Shown: positions 10,520 through 19,998, counted from the first letter of the stretch. The stretch: DNA of 54,655 bases from Liberibacter brunswickensis (GCF_036858155.1 NZ_JAAEJX010000011.1:1-54655); one strand, 5' to 3'. Program-made: numbers and translations. The notes: generated by a model from the sequence alone, not told the origin.

Positions 10520-10789
10520 AGAATTCTCCCTTAATTAGCAAGCTGTAAAAACATTCTAAAATAACTTCAATAACATAGAACATTATTTACAAACAACGTT
10601 ATATTTTTCGTTACCATAAAACACATCTTCCGTAGTTAAAACATTCTCGCTCTCGTACTTATACACAATTTTAAAATATCAATTCATTTACATCAGACAT
10701 TTACATAAAAAACAAATAATCCATATTACGCTATACTGTCCTAAAATCTTTTCGATATTTTATTTGGCAAAAGATATATAATCAAAAAA

Positions 10790-11440
10790 TTACTTGTGCT
10801 CTACTGAGATATCAACACGAGATATCAAGACCTTGTCAACCAAGCCCCAATCAGATGCCTCATCAGCTGACATGAAGTAATCACGATCTAATGTCTTCTC
10901 AACCTCTTCATATGTCTTGTCACAATGTTTAACATATATATTATTCAAACGGTGCTTAATTTTAATAATATCTCGAGCATGACGTTCAATGTCAGAAGCT
11001 TGACCAGAAAACCCTCCAGATGGTTGATGCAACATAATGCGAGCATTAGGCAAAGCAAAACGCATGCCTTTTTTACCAGCAGATAAGAGTAAAGACCCCA
11101 TAGAAGCCGCCTGACCTATACAAAAAGTAGATATCGGAGGCTTAATAAACTGCATAGTATCATAAATTGCCATCCCAGACGTCACAACGCCTCCAGGTGA
11201 GTTAATATACAAAGATATTTCTTTTTGAGGGTTTTCTGCCTCAAGAAATAAAAGCTGAGCACATACGAGTGTAGCCATATGATCTTCAATCTGACCAGTT
11301 ATAAAAATAATACGTTCTTTAAGCAAACGAGAATAAATATCGTAAGAACGCTCTCCTCTATTAGTTTGTTCAACTACCATTGGAACAAGACCTAAAGACA
11401 TATCATCATAACCTCTTTGCATATATTCCTTAAACTCCAT
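10790..11440 (-). CDS. clpP: ATP-dependent Clp protease proteolytic subunit
   Basis: Tetradecameric serine peptidase that degrades proteins threaded in by ClpX or ClpA. The catalytic serine is in GQAASMGSLLL and the histidine in IMLHQPSGG. The 216-residue length includes an N-terminal extension before VPMVVEQTNRGERSYDIYSR of the kind usually removed by self-processing. It is the first gene of the clpP-clpX-lon run. Confidence 0.98.
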   Translation of the reverse strand: MEFKEYMQRGYDDMSLGLVPMVVEQTNRGERSYDIYSRLLKERIIFITGQIEDHMATLVCAQLLFLEAENPQKEISLYINSPGGVVTSGMAIYDTMQFIKPPISTFCIGQAASMGSLLLSAGKKGMRFALPNARIMLHQPSGGFSGQASDIERHARDIIKIKHRLNNIYVKHCDKTYEEVEKTLDRDYFMSADEASDWGLVDKVLISRVDISVEHK

Positions 11441-11885
11441 ATTTTTAAGATTCCCCGTCTATGTTTATACGTATTACAGAATCTACATTCTAAATATTGA
11501 TAAATACATTAAATTATCTAAGTTATCAAAATAATTTAAAATACCAACAACGTTACATATAAATCCGTATAAAGTGTTAATATAAATAACATATAAACAA
11601 TAATATTATTTCAAAGATATAGCTAAATATAAATCACACATTATTTATATATGATAATAAAATAAGAAAAACATGTTATAACAACTACATAGAAATTATC
11701 AATTGATTTGATTATCAGAACGATTTCATGTGTAAAACACAAAATAATACAACGTAGTATTAGGGGGAACATACTGTTGTTTTATTATCCAATATTTTTT
11801 CTTTATTAACTCACATTTTTTTAATTTTTTTTGAAACAATTAAAAATCATTACCTTCAAATCTTGATAACCACATATCATAGTAT
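11441..11885. other. Intergenic region between the EttA-type gene and clpP
   Basis: About 445 nt of very AT-rich sequence with no open frame worth calling. Both flanking genes are on the minus strand, so it contains the clpP promoter and the end of the ABC-F transcript. I looked for tmRNA, 4.5S RNA and RNase P signatures and saw none. Confidence 0.5.
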
Positions 11886-13493
11886 TTAGATAACGCCAGA
11901 ACGAGATAACTTATCTTTTTTATAATCTTCAAAATTGCCTTCAAACCACTCAACATGACCATTACCTTCAAAAGCCAAAATATGAGTTGCCAAGCGATCC
12001 AAAAACATACGATCATGGCTAATAATAACAGCACAACCTGCAAAATTTTCTAATGCATCTTCAAGAGCGGATAATGTTTCCGTATCTAGATCATTAGTAG
12101 GCTCATCAAGCAAAATTACATTGCCACCACTTTTAAGGATTTTAGCTAAATGAACACGACCTCTTTGACCACCAGAAATAGAACCAATCCTCTGCTGTTG
12201 ATCTACCCCTTTAAAATTAAAAGCACCACAATAAGCACGAGAATTTATCTCATGTTCATTGAGCTTAATTATATCATCCCCTCCTGAAATTTCTTCCCAA
12301 ACTGTTTTTTCCGCATTTAAAGCATCCCTACTTTGATCAACATAACTCAAACATACTGTCTCTCCTATATTAATCACGCCAGAATCAGGCATTTCATCTC
12401 CTATTATCATACGAAATAAAGTGGTTTTACCCGCTCCATTAGGGCCGATGACACCAACAATACCCCCAGGAGGCAATCTGAAAGAAAGATTATCAATCAA
12501 TAGGCAATCATTATAAGATTTTGAAATATTTTTAGCCTCAATCACAACATTACCCAAACGCTTCCCGACAGGAATAATAATCTGAGCGTTGCCAGGATGA
12601 CGCTGCGAAGAAGATTCAACTAATTCTTCATAAGAGCGAATACGAGCCTTAGATTTAGATTGCCTTGCTTTAGGAGAAGATACAATCCATTCTCTCTCAC
12701 GTTCTATTGCTTTTTTACGGGAAATTTCCTCACGATTTTCTTGATCCATACGCTTAACTTTCATTTGCAAATATGTAGAGTAATTTCCCTGATATGGAAT
12801 TCCTTTTCCACGATCAACTTCCAAAATCCAATTAGTCACGTTATCTAAAAAATATCTATCATGAGTAACCATCAAGACAGCACCAGAGTATTCTCGTAAA
12901 TATTTTTCCATCCATGCAATAGTTTCTGCATCAAGATGGTTAGTTGGTTCATCAAGCAATAAAAGATCTGGACGAGAAAGTAACAACCTACAAAGCGCAA
13001 CACGCCTCTTTTCTCCGCCAGAAAGAGAAACAACATCCGATTCACCATCCGGGCAATTAAGAGACCCTATAGACATTTGCACTTCAGTCTCAAGATCCCA
13101 CAACCCTTTGGTGTCTATAATATCTTGCAACTTAGCAATTTCTTCTTCTGTATCTTCTGAATAATTCATCATCAGTTCATTATATTTGTCGAGTACAGCT
13201 TGCTTATGTGCGACACCATCTAAAATATTCTCTCTCACTGTTTTAGAATAATCTAATTGCGGCTCCTGAGGTAAATAACCAACTGTAAAATCAGTTGCTA
13301 ACCAAGCATCACCATTATAATCTTTATCAAGACCAGCCATAATCCGTAAAATAGTCGATTTCCCAGCACCATTAGGGCCAATAATTCCTATTTTAGCATC
13401 TGGATAAAAAGAAAGATTAATATTATCTAAAACCTTTTTGCTTCCAAAAAATTTACTGAGGCCTTCCATATGATAAATAAACTTACGCGCCAT
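11886..13493 (-). CDS. ettA: ABC-F ATPase, energy-dependent translational throttle (EttA) type
   Basis: Soluble tandem ABC ATPase that binds the ribosomal E site and gates translation according to ATP/ADP level; the function is taken from the family. The 535-residue protein has two nucleotide-binding domains: Walker A GPNGAGKSTILR (near 40) and GPNGAGKTTLFR (near 345), and signatures LSGGEKRRVAL and ISGGQRGRVHL. There are no transmembrane segments. The linker with EREWIVSSPKARQSKSKARI is the arm region typical of EttA. It lies alone between clpP and the divergent hydrolase gene. Confidence 0.93.
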   Translation of the reverse strand: MARKFIYHMEGLSKFFGSKKVLDNINLSFYPDAKIGIIGPNGAGKSTILRIMAGLDKDYNGDAWLATDFTVGYLPQEPQLDYSKTVRENILDGVAHKQAVLDKYNELMMNYSEDTEEEIAKLQDIIDTKGLWDLETEVQMSIGSLNCPDGESDVVSLSGGEKRRVALCRLLLSRPDLLLLDEPTNHLDAETIAWMEKYLREYSGAVLMVTHDRYFLDNVTNWILEVDRGKGIPYQGNYSTYLQMKVKRMDQENREEISRKKAIEREREWIVSSPKARQSKSKARIRSYEELVESSSQRHPGNAQIIIPVGKRLGNVVIEAKNISKSYNDCLLIDNLSFRLPPGGIVGVIGPNGAGKTTLFRMIIGDEMPDSGVINIGETVCLSYVDQSRDALNAEKTVWEEISGGDDIIKLNEHEINSRAYCGAFNFKGVDQQQRIGSISGGQRGRVHLAKILKSGGNVILLDEPTNDLDTETLSALEDALENFAGCAVIISHDRMFLDRLATHILAFEGNGHVEWFEGNFEDYKKDKLSRSGVI

Positions 13494-13632
13494 AAAAAAT
13501 ACCCTTACTTTTTAATTGAGTTTTAGGTCAACTATGTTACTAAATCAAAGACTAAGTAATCAATTAGATGAAATCAATTTTTTACCAAAATAGTATACCT
13601 TATCATTTATTAAAGAATGGGATCAAAATTGC

Positions 13633-14583
13633 ATGTCACCGACAACTATTCTAAACGAAGATAAAACCATAACCAAAACCTCTTATTCATGCAATCAAGT
13701 ACATAAGACCCCTAGTTCTATAATACTAGTTTGTCAAAGCATAGAAGAGAACCTAGAAGACTACAATGATTTCTGTGAATACCTTGCTGAAGAAAATCTT
13801 GCAGTTTATATACATAGTTACCAAAACAACATAAACAAAGATCATAATTGTCCTCATAAGAGTTATTACCAACAAAATAATCAGACAATCTTACAAGATG
13901 TAATGAAATTGCGTACATTGATTTCAGAAAAACACGGAAATACACCAGTACTTCTCTTTGGATATTCACTCGGGACAATTATCGCTTTATCAACACTGAT
14001 AAATTATCCACAAAAATTTTCTGGCATTGCTCTATGGAATCTTGATCTATGTTTTGAAAAACACAGCTGTATGATAATGACAACATTCTTAAAAATGGAA
14101 AAATTCTTCAAGGGATCAGATACACCAAGCAGATTCATGCACCATTTAACTAGCAATATTTGGAATCGAAATAGTCAAAATTGGAAGTTTTTTTTAAAAA
14201 ATTCATCTATAACAAAAAATTGTAAAAATAATTCATTAAACTTTCAACATATCCCAATATCAGTATGGATTGAATTGATGTCAATGGCCTCATCTGTAAA
14301 TGCACGAGGATCTTTTAATCCACTGTCTAGATTCACACCTTTTTTAATTATTGGAGGTGGTAATATTTATTCTAGCTCTGAAGATCCTTCTCAAACATAT
14401 AAATTAGCAACTAGACTGCAAAACGAAGAATTTTATGATACTTACTTAATGAACCTACCTGCGATACAATTCAATAATCAAATTACATCTTTTCCTACCC
14501 AAGCAATCAAAAAATTACGTAATTGGATAGTAAATTCATACTTACCAAAAGTAACACCTAGAATTTCTCAACATAAAAAATAG
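13633..14583 (+). CDS. Alpha/beta hydrolase (lysophospholipase/monoglyceride lipase-like), probably inactive
   Basis: The 316-residue protein has the fold of PldB-like serine hydrolases. The nucleophile elbow GYSLG is intact (Ser near residue 112). The acid position expected in a GGADP-like turn reads GGGNIY (near 241), and the His-containing turn (family form like PGARHE) reads LPAIQFNNQ (near 276). The Asp and His of the triad therefore appear replaced by Asn and Gln. It has no signal peptide, so it is presumably cytoplasmic. A purine-rich GGGA lies about 10 nt before the ATG. It is a single gene, divergent from the EttA-type gene. It could have a binding role or be decaying; the assignment of the missing residues comes from manual alignment. 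Confidence 0.75.
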   Translation: MSPTTILNEDKTITKTSYSCNQVHKTPSSIILVCQSIEENLEDYNDFCEYLAEENLAVYIHSYQNNINKDHNCPHKSYYQQNNQTILQDVMKLRTLISEKHGNTPVLLFGYSLGTIIALSTLINYPQKFSGIALWNLDLCFEKHSCMIMTTFLKMEKFFKGSDTPSRFMHHLTSNIWNRNSQNWKFFLKNSSITKNCKNNSLNFQHIPISVWIELMSMASSVNARGSFNPLSRFTPFLIIGGGNIYSSSEDPSQTYKLATRLQNEEFYDTYLMNLPAIQFNNQITSFPTQAIKKLRNWIVNSYLPKVTPRISQHKK

Positions 14584-14723
14584 ATTAATTATCTTAAAAA
14601 GCAAAAAACATACCTTTCTAAAACTATCCTATAATATTTAAATATTAATATTTAAATAAACTACTATATTATAAAATACATCATCTAACCAACAAATAAA
14701 TGTATATAGGGGTTATTTTTAAG

Positions 14724-14752
14724 TTGACCATTCATATAGATATGAATATTGT
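14724..14752 (+). promoter_or_regulatory. Putative promoter of tRNA-Lys with a palindromic spacer
   Basis: TTGACC at 14724-14729 and TATTGT at 14747-14752 are separated by 17 nt, placing transcription start near 14759, about 26 nt before the tRNA. The spacer is almost exactly filled by an inverted repeat at 14730-14747 (ATTCATAT, two bases, ATATGAAT). This could be a regulator site or chance in AT-rich DNA. Confidence 0.45.
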
Positions 14753-14784
14753 GATTCAAGATGATCTCTTTAAAGATCTTTTGG

Positions 14785-14860
14785 GAGCGCGTAGCTCAGT
14801 CGGTAGAGCGGTCGGCTTTTAACCGGTAGGTCCTGGGTTCGAGCCCCAGCGCGCTCACCA
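14785..14860 (+). tRNA. tRNA-Lys (anticodon UUU)
   Basis: A 76-nt gene with a perfect 7-bp acceptor stem (GAGCGCG with CGCGCTC), D arm GCTC...GAGC, anticodon loop CTTTTAA (anticodon TTT), T arm with GGTTCGAGCC, discriminator A and an encoded CCA end. It decodes AAA and AAG, which are very frequent in this AT-rich genome. It is the only tRNA seen in the window, standing alone between the hydrolase gene and smpB. Confidence 0.97.
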
Positions 14861-15019
14861 ATTAATATAAACACCAAAAGACATTTTTTTGATAGTCTAA
14901 GGATATCTAAAAATTGAAGAACAGTGCATGACAATCTAGTCTAATGTATTTTTAAAATTATCATTTTAAAATATATACAGGTGGATAATAGAAAAAGTAA
15001 CCTATATTACAGTTGATAA

Positions 15020-15499
15020 TTAACTTATTTCGCGGAGTAACCTGTTCTTTTGACGATCCCAGTCACGCTTCTTATCAGCTTCACGTTTGTCATAAATTTT
15101 GTTGCCTTTAGCAAGGGCAAGATCAATTTTCACAAAACCTTTTGAATTAAAATAAATTTTCATTGGAACAATAGTCATACCATCACGACTTACAGCTGCA
15201 TGCAAACGAAGTATTTCCTTTTTACGAAGTAAAAGTTTGCGATTTCTACGTGGAAAATGATTAAAACGATTAGCCTGTAAATATTCTGGTATATAGGTAT
15301 TCATTAACCAAATTTCATTATCTTCAAAAGAAGCATAAGAATCAGAGATATTTACTTTTGATACACGCAGCGACTTAACTTCAGTTCCAGTTAATACAAT
15401 ACCAGCCTCGTAAGAGCTAATAATATGATAATTATATCTAGCTCTTCTATTTTCAGATATAACCTTTTTGGAAGGATCACTACGAAATTTAGAACTCAT
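15020..15499 (-). CDS. smpB: SsrA-binding protein SmpB
   Basis: Binds tmRNA and mediates trans-translation, rescuing stalled ribosomes. The 159-residue protein shows the OB-fold blocks NRRARYNYHI, GTEVKSLR and NISDSYA, and the basic C-terminal tail KREADKKRDWDRQK that enters the mRNA channel. It lies 75 nt downstream of dapA on the same strand, as in rhizobia. ClpX and ClpP, which degrade the tagged products, are encoded nearby. Confidence 0.97.
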   Translation of the reverse strand: MSSKFRSDPSKKVISENRRARYNYHIISSYEAGIVLTGTEVKSLRVSKVNISDSYASFEDNEIWLMNTYIPEYLQANRFNHFPRRNRKLLLRKKEILRLHAAVSRDGMTIVPMKIYFNSKGFVKIDLALAKGNKIYDKREADKKRDWDRQKNRLLREIS

Positions 15500-15574
15500 T
15501 CTAATCCCAATATAATTTTATAAATACATATTCCTTGAGATAATATATATTTCATAATAAAATTATTCAATAAA

Positions 15575-16456
15575 CTATCCAACTAGTTCAAGAGCTTTAT
15601 CAATAGCAATCATTGTTTTCTTCTCAAGCATTGATACCATAGGCGATCTTACCACTAATGATATATTTCTTCCCAAACGAGATAGAGCATATTTCACACA
15701 ACACATAGAAGATTCTATAAAAAGAGCTTGATGAAGAGGCATAAGTCTATCTTGATATTCAAGCGCCTTACGATAATCTCCCTGAATAGTTGCTCGTTGG
15801 AATTCAGCACAAAATCTTGGAACAACATTAGCTGTAACCGAAATACAACCAACACCTCCATGAGCGTTAAATCCTAAAGCTGAAGCATCTTCTCCCGATA
15901 ACTGAATAAAATCTGACCCACAAGCAAGACGTTGCTCTGACACCAATTCAATTCTTCCTGTAGCATCTTTTACTCCTACTATATTAGGATAAGTTTTTGA
16001 TAATTTCGCCATCGTACAAACATCCATTTCAATAACCGTGCGACTTGGATTATTGTAAATATAAATTGGCAAATTTACTGTATTAGCTATTTCTCCAAAA
16101 TGAGCTAGAAGACCTTTCTTATTAGGTTTATTATAATAAGGGATGACAACTAGCAAAGCATCAGCACCGATTTTTTGGGCATATTTAGCTAATTCAATTG
16201 ATTCTTTAGTATTGTTCGAGCCGACACCAGCCATTACAGGTACGCGACCCGCTGACGTTTTAACACACAATTCAATAATTCGACAATGTTCTTCATGTGA
16301 TAAAGTAGAAGATTCTCCTGTTGTTCCAGCAGGAACAAGTCCTTTAGATCCTTCAGTTATTTGCCATTCAACATGCTCTATAAAAGCATCTTCATCAATT
16401 AAATTACCCTTTGTAAACGGCGTAATCAATGCAGGGATAGATTCACCAAATAACAT
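15575..16456 (-). CDS. dapA: 4-hydroxy-tetrahydrodipicolinate synthase
   Basis: Condenses pyruvate with aspartate semialdehyde at the entry to diaminopimelate and lysine synthesis. The Schiff-base lysine is in GVKDATGR and the proton-relay tyrosine in YIYNNPSRT. I set the start at the ATG at 16456 (MLFGESIPALITPF), which has a TGGAG box six bases upstream and matches the family N-terminus. The reading frame stays open for 21 more codons upstream, but those encode an unlikely Tyr/Phe-rich stretch. The product is 293 residues. dapB, the next pathway step, is also in this window. Confidence 0.96.
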   Translation of the reverse strand: MLFGESIPALITPFTKGNLIDEDAFIEHVEWQITEGSKGLVPAGTTGESSTLSHEEHCRIIELCVKTSAGRVPVMAGVGSNNTKESIELAKYAQKIGADALLVVIPYYNKPNKKGLLAHFGEIANTVNLPIYIYNNPSRTVIEMDVCTMAKLSKTYPNIVGVKDATGRIELVSEQRLACGSDFIQLSGEDASALGFNAHGGVGCISVTANVVPRFCAEFQRATIQGDYRKALEYQDRLMPLHQALFIESSMCCVKYALSRLGRNISLVVRSPMVSMLEKKTMIAIDKALELVG

Positions 16457-16779
16457 GTAACACTCCAGAATATCTGAGAAAAAATAATAGAAATAACAAA
16501 CAATTTGAACCCACTTCAAAATAATAGCTAATTATCAAATATATCTAATATACTAGATCTATCCATATTGAAATAGGGTTAATAAATACTTACATCCCTT
16601 GATTACAATGACATTTTAGAAAGTATAGTTAAAACTATTGACGTATACATATACAAACAATTACTAATACACGTGAAGAAGTTTTTGATTTATAATTATA
16701 CTAACTTCCAAAATAGCTATCTAAAAGATGCTCAGTTCAAACTGAGTTTAACAAATAATTTTTAAGAGTAAAATCCTTT
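16457..16779. other. Divergent intergenic region dapA/polA with a leader hairpin
   Basis: It contains a TTGACG box at 16638-16643 in the polA direction without a good -10. At 16731-16746 there is a perfect 7-bp inverted repeat, CTCAGTT and AACTGAG with two bases between, followed by TTT and only 33 nt upstream of the polA ATG. It could be a transcript leader hairpin or a weak terminator. Nothing else was recognised. Confidence 0.45.
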
Positions 16780-19713
16780 ATGAAAAAAGATAATCATCTT
16801 TTTCTAGTCGATGGATCTAGTTTTATATACAGATCCTTTTATGCAACTCCTTTTCTTTCCCGTAAACGAGATGGACTACCTGTTAACGCTATTGCTGGTT
16901 TCTGCAATATGCTATGGAAATTACTACAAAATTCTCACAAAGAAAATATAGCATCACATTTCGCTGTTGTTTTTGATCATTCTGCTACAACTTTTCGCAA
17001 TGAACTATATCAAGACTACAAAGCTAATCGACCTGAAATTCCCAAAACATTACTTCCACAATTACCACTTGTACGTCTTGCAACACAAGCATTCGGAATA
17101 CAAGCTATTGAAATAAAAGGATTTGAAGCAGACGATATTATCGCAACCTATGCACGTATTGCAGAAAAAGAAAGAATTTTTGTTACTATCATCTCTACAG
17201 ATAAAGATTTAACACAATTAATCAGCCCTACTACTTGTTTATACGATACTATTAAGGAGGAAAAAATCGATGCTGAATATGTTATTAAAAAATGGGGTGT
17301 TCCTCCAGAAAGAATGATATGCTTACAATCATTAACAGGAGATTCCACCGATAACATACCTGGAATACCAGGAATAGGATATAAGACAGCAGCATTACTC
17401 CTACAAGAATATGGAAATCTTGAAAACATTCTTATAAATGCCGACAAAATAAAACAAAATAAAAGACGAAAAAACATTCTAGAATACGCAGATACAGCTC
17501 GCCTTGCCAAAAAACTTGTAACTCTACGTACTGACGTACCAATAACCATTCCATTAGAAAATCTTATATTTAAAGATTGCAACGGTCCTCAATTAATTTC
17601 TTTTCTTAAAGCATTAGAATTTACAAAACTAACCAAACGTGTTGCTGAATCTTTATATTGCGATGCAGATAACATTGAACCCATAACTTTAGATATAGAC
17701 GATAATATAAAAAATGATTTTAACGATGTAGAAGAAAATAAATTCGAAAGTTTTACAAATCAATCTAACAAAACAATAACGGTATCGGAACATACTCCTA
17801 AAAAGTTATTTTTAGAACGGCTACAATCGCTAACCAAATATCCGATAAATAATGATTACTATACCATAATATCCAATATTAAAGACCTTAAAGAATTGGT
17901 TAAAACACTAGAAAAAAATAGTTGTGCTTCTTTCAAAATAATTACAGATACAGCTAATGCTTTAGATTCTAAGCCCATAGCTATTGCTTTCAGTATTTTA
18001 AATCAAAAAGATATCTCATCCTTCAAGATAGAAAACATATTCATTGATCTTTCATTAAATACATCTCAAGACAAAGTAGAAAATGCACCTTCAAAAGAAG
18101 GTATCTCAGTTCAAGAAATTCTATCATATTTTAAAAACTTCTTTGAGAATGAAATTTTTCTCAAAATAGGTCACAATATAAAATATGATAAATTAGTACT
18201 TTATCGTTATGGAATAAACATATATGGATTTGAAGATATAATGCTAATGTCCTACGTCTTGGATTCTGGACGATCTTCTCATGATATAGTTAATATTGCG
18301 AGAAAATGGCTATCTTATACTCTTATAACACGCAAAGAACTCTTAAAATCAGGAAAATCACGCATATCAATTGACCAAATTCCTGATTTAAAAATTCAAA
18401 AATATCTTATAGAGAGCAGTAGTATTATCTTACAATCATGGTTGCTTCTTAAGCCTAAATTAATTGTCGAAAAATTAATACACGTGTACGAAAGATTAGA
18501 CAAACCAATGATTGATGTTGTATCCAAAATGGAAATAACAGGAATTAAAATAGATAAAGAACTACTCGGAAAAATTGCAATCGAAATATCTAGAGATTTA
18601 TTATTGTTGGAAGAAAAAATATATAATATTTCTGGGGAAAAATTCAATATAAGCTCACCTAAACAACTAGGTGATATTTTATTTACAAAACTGCAATTTC
18701 CAGGAAGTAATAAAACAAAAACAGGAAAATGGAAAACTACAGCTCAAGATCTTGAACAAATAGATTGTGGACAAAATCCTATAATAGAACATGTCTTAGA
18801 ATGGCGTCAGCTCTCAAAGATAAAATCTACATATGCTGATTCTCTACCAAATCATATAAATAAAAAAACACAACGTGTTCATACTTTCTATTCTTTAACT
18901 TCTGCAATTACTGGACGCTTAACTTCCCTAGAACCTAATCTTCAAAACATTCCTATAAAAACTAATTTAGGAAAAAAAATTCGTAAAGCATTCATTGCTA
19001 ATAATAATAAAAAACTAATTTCTGCAGATTATAACCAAATTGAATTGCGTGTTTTGGCTCATATAGCAAGGATAACTCCATTATATCAATCTTTTAAAGA
19101 TTCACTAGATATTCACAAGATTGTAGCAGCAGAAATCTTTGGCGTAGAAATAGAAGAGGTGTCTTCACAAATGCGAAGACATGCAAAAACTATAAATTTT
19201 AGTATCATTTATGGCATTTCGCCTTTTAGACTTGCTAATCAACTTAAAATAAAACGATCTGAAGCTGCTGATTATATTAAACGCTATTTTGATCGTTTTC
19301 CTGGAATACATGAGTATATTGAAAAAACAAAAAAATTTGTTAGAAAAAATAGATACGTAGAAACTATCTTTGGTCGTCGCATACATTATGATGAAATAGA
19401 TTCTCCTAAATCATCAATTCGTAATACCATAGAAAGAGCGGCGATTAATGCTCCAATTCAAGGATCTGCAGCTGATATTATACGAAGAGCTATGATTTCA
19501 GTTCAGAAATCAATCGAATATAATCAAATGTCTACTAAAATGCTATTGCAAATTCACGATGAACTTGTATTTGAAGTTCCACAAGAAGAGATTACTACTG
19601 CCTCTCAAATCATAGTCTGCTCAATGGAAAAAGCATGCTTTCCTAAAATAGATTTGAAAGTTCCGCTAAAAGTAGATATTAAGGTATCTGATAACTGGCA
19701 AGGAGAAGATTAA
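16780..19713 (+). CDS. polA: DNA polymerase I with a degenerate proofreading domain
   Basis: Okazaki-fragment maturation and repair polymerase, 977 residues. Three regions are present: an N-terminal 5'-3' nuclease (about 1-290, with LVDGSSFIYRSFYA and SLTGDSTDNIPGIPGIG), a central RNase H-like 3'-5' exonuclease-type domain (about 370-560), and the polymerase (about 600-977). Polymerase motifs are intact: A (ADYNQIELRVLAHI), B (RRHAKTINFSIIYG) and C (QIHDELVFE). In the exonuclease domain, motif I reads TDTANALD where family members have DTE, and motif III reads YLIESSSI where a metal-binding Asp is expected. The N...YD of motif II remains. Proofreading is therefore probably absent. Confidence 0.97.
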   Translation: MKKDNHLFLVDGSSFIYRSFYATPFLSRKRDGLPVNAIAGFCNMLWKLLQNSHKENIASHFAVVFDHSATTFRNELYQDYKANRPEIPKTLLPQLPLVRLATQAFGIQAIEIKGFEADDIIATYARIAEKERIFVTIISTDKDLTQLISPTTCLYDTIKEEKIDAEYVIKKWGVPPERMICLQSLTGDSTDNIPGIPGIGYKTAALLLQEYGNLENILINADKIKQNKRRKNILEYADTARLAKKLVTLRTDVPITIPLENLIFKDCNGPQLISFLKALEFTKLTKRVAESLYCDADNIEPITLDIDDNIKNDFNDVEENKFESFTNQSNKTITVSEHTPKKLFLERLQSLTKYPINNDYYTIISNIKDLKELVKTLEKNSCASFKIITDTANALDSKPIAIAFSILNQKDISSFKIENIFIDLSLNTSQDKVENAPSKEGISVQEILSYFKNFFENEIFLKIGHNIKYDKLVLYRYGINIYGFEDIMLMSYVLDSGRSSHDIVNIARKWLSYTLITRKELLKSGKSRISIDQIPDLKIQKYLIESSSIILQSWLLLKPKLIVEKLIHVYERLDKPMIDVVSKMEITGIKIDKELLGKIAIEISRDLLLLEEKIYNISGEKFNISSPKQLGDILFTKLQFPGSNKTKTGKWKTTAQDLEQIDCGQNPIIEHVLEWRQLSKIKSTYADSLPNHINKKTQRVHTFYSLTSAITGRLTSLEPNLQNIPIKTNLGKKIRKAFIANNNKKLISADYNQIELRVLAHIARITPLYQSFKDSLDIHKIVAAEIFGVEIEEVSSQMRRHAKTINFSIIYGISPFRLANQLKIKRSEAADYIKRYFDRFPGIHEYIEKTKKFVRKNRYVETIFGRRIHYDEIDSPKSSIRNTIERAAINAPIQGSAADIIRRAMISVQKSIEYNQMSTKMLLQIHDELVFEVPQEEITTASQIIVCSMEKACFPKIDLKVPLKVDIKVSDNWQGED

Positions 19714-19748
19714 GATATAACAATATCATTTAATTTTCCCAATTAAAG

Positions 19749-19800
19749 AAGTGAAATATTAAATAGAATAACCTAGGTTATTTAGTAAAATAAATCACTT
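19749..19800. repeat. Imperfect inverted repeat with a perfect 16-bp core after polA
   Basis: The core AATAACCTAGGTTATT at 19767-19782 is a perfect palindrome. It sits within a longer imperfect dyad whose outer arms are AAGTGA (19749-19754) and TCACTT (19795-19800). It lies 50-90 nt after the polA stop, at the edge of the prophage remnant. It may act as a polA terminator or be a phage-derived site; there is no poly-T tail. Confidence 0.45.
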
Positions 19801-19834
19801 AGATGACCATAATCATATTTTAAGGGAGTGCTGA

Positions 19835-19877
19835 TTAGGCTACCCTTCCTATAGTAAATCCGCACCTATTCGTTCAT
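19835..19877 (-). pseudogene. Prophage lysozyme remnant (locus 1), almost wholly deleted
   Basis: Read on the minus strand this encodes CGFTIGRVA then a stop. It matches the lysozyme C-terminus CGVTIRKTA of locus 2 (53379-53405), including the flanking TTTAAGGG tract. The ATG-containing end also matches: a CAT at 19875-19877 followed by the shared TTTTTAACTAATTA stretch (19892-19905). The two ends are now out of frame with each other, so roughly 250 bp of the gene have been lost. It cannot encode an enzyme. Confidence 0.7.
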
Positions 19878-19922
19878 AATTTTAAACTTATTTTTAACTA
19901 ATTAAGAATTAATCCCCCCTCT

Positions 19923-19998
19923 CTTATTTACCCAAATAAGTGAGTAATACATATTAATGCAACTAAATGTTGCAACTTTTACATTATGATAGGTAACC
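19923..19998 (+). promoter_or_regulatory. Promoter and leader hairpin of the small secreted peptide gene (locus 1)
   Basis: TTTACC (19927-19932), 17 nt, CATATT (19950-19955), 4 nt, then an inverted repeat at 19959-19973 (GCAAC, taaat, GTTGC). The start codon follows 25 nt after the repeat. The same layout with the same spacings precedes the small gene of locus 2, where the repeat is ACAAC, ttaat, GTTGT, a compensatory change of the terminal pair. A further perfect hairpin (CTTATTT and AAATAAG) covers the -35 region at 19923-19940. AGG at 19991-19993 is a usable Shine-Dalgarno sequence. Confidence 0.55.

Noticed and set aside
11441..11885. Possible tmRNA or other housekeeping RNA in the gap beside clpP.
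   Set aside because: No tRNA-like ends, tag frame or GC-rich stems were found; the region is uniformly AT-rich.
16457..16519. N-terminal extension of dapA by 21 codons.
   Set aside because: The extension is Tyr/Phe-rich and absent from the family; the internal ATG at 16456 has a proper ribosome-binding site.
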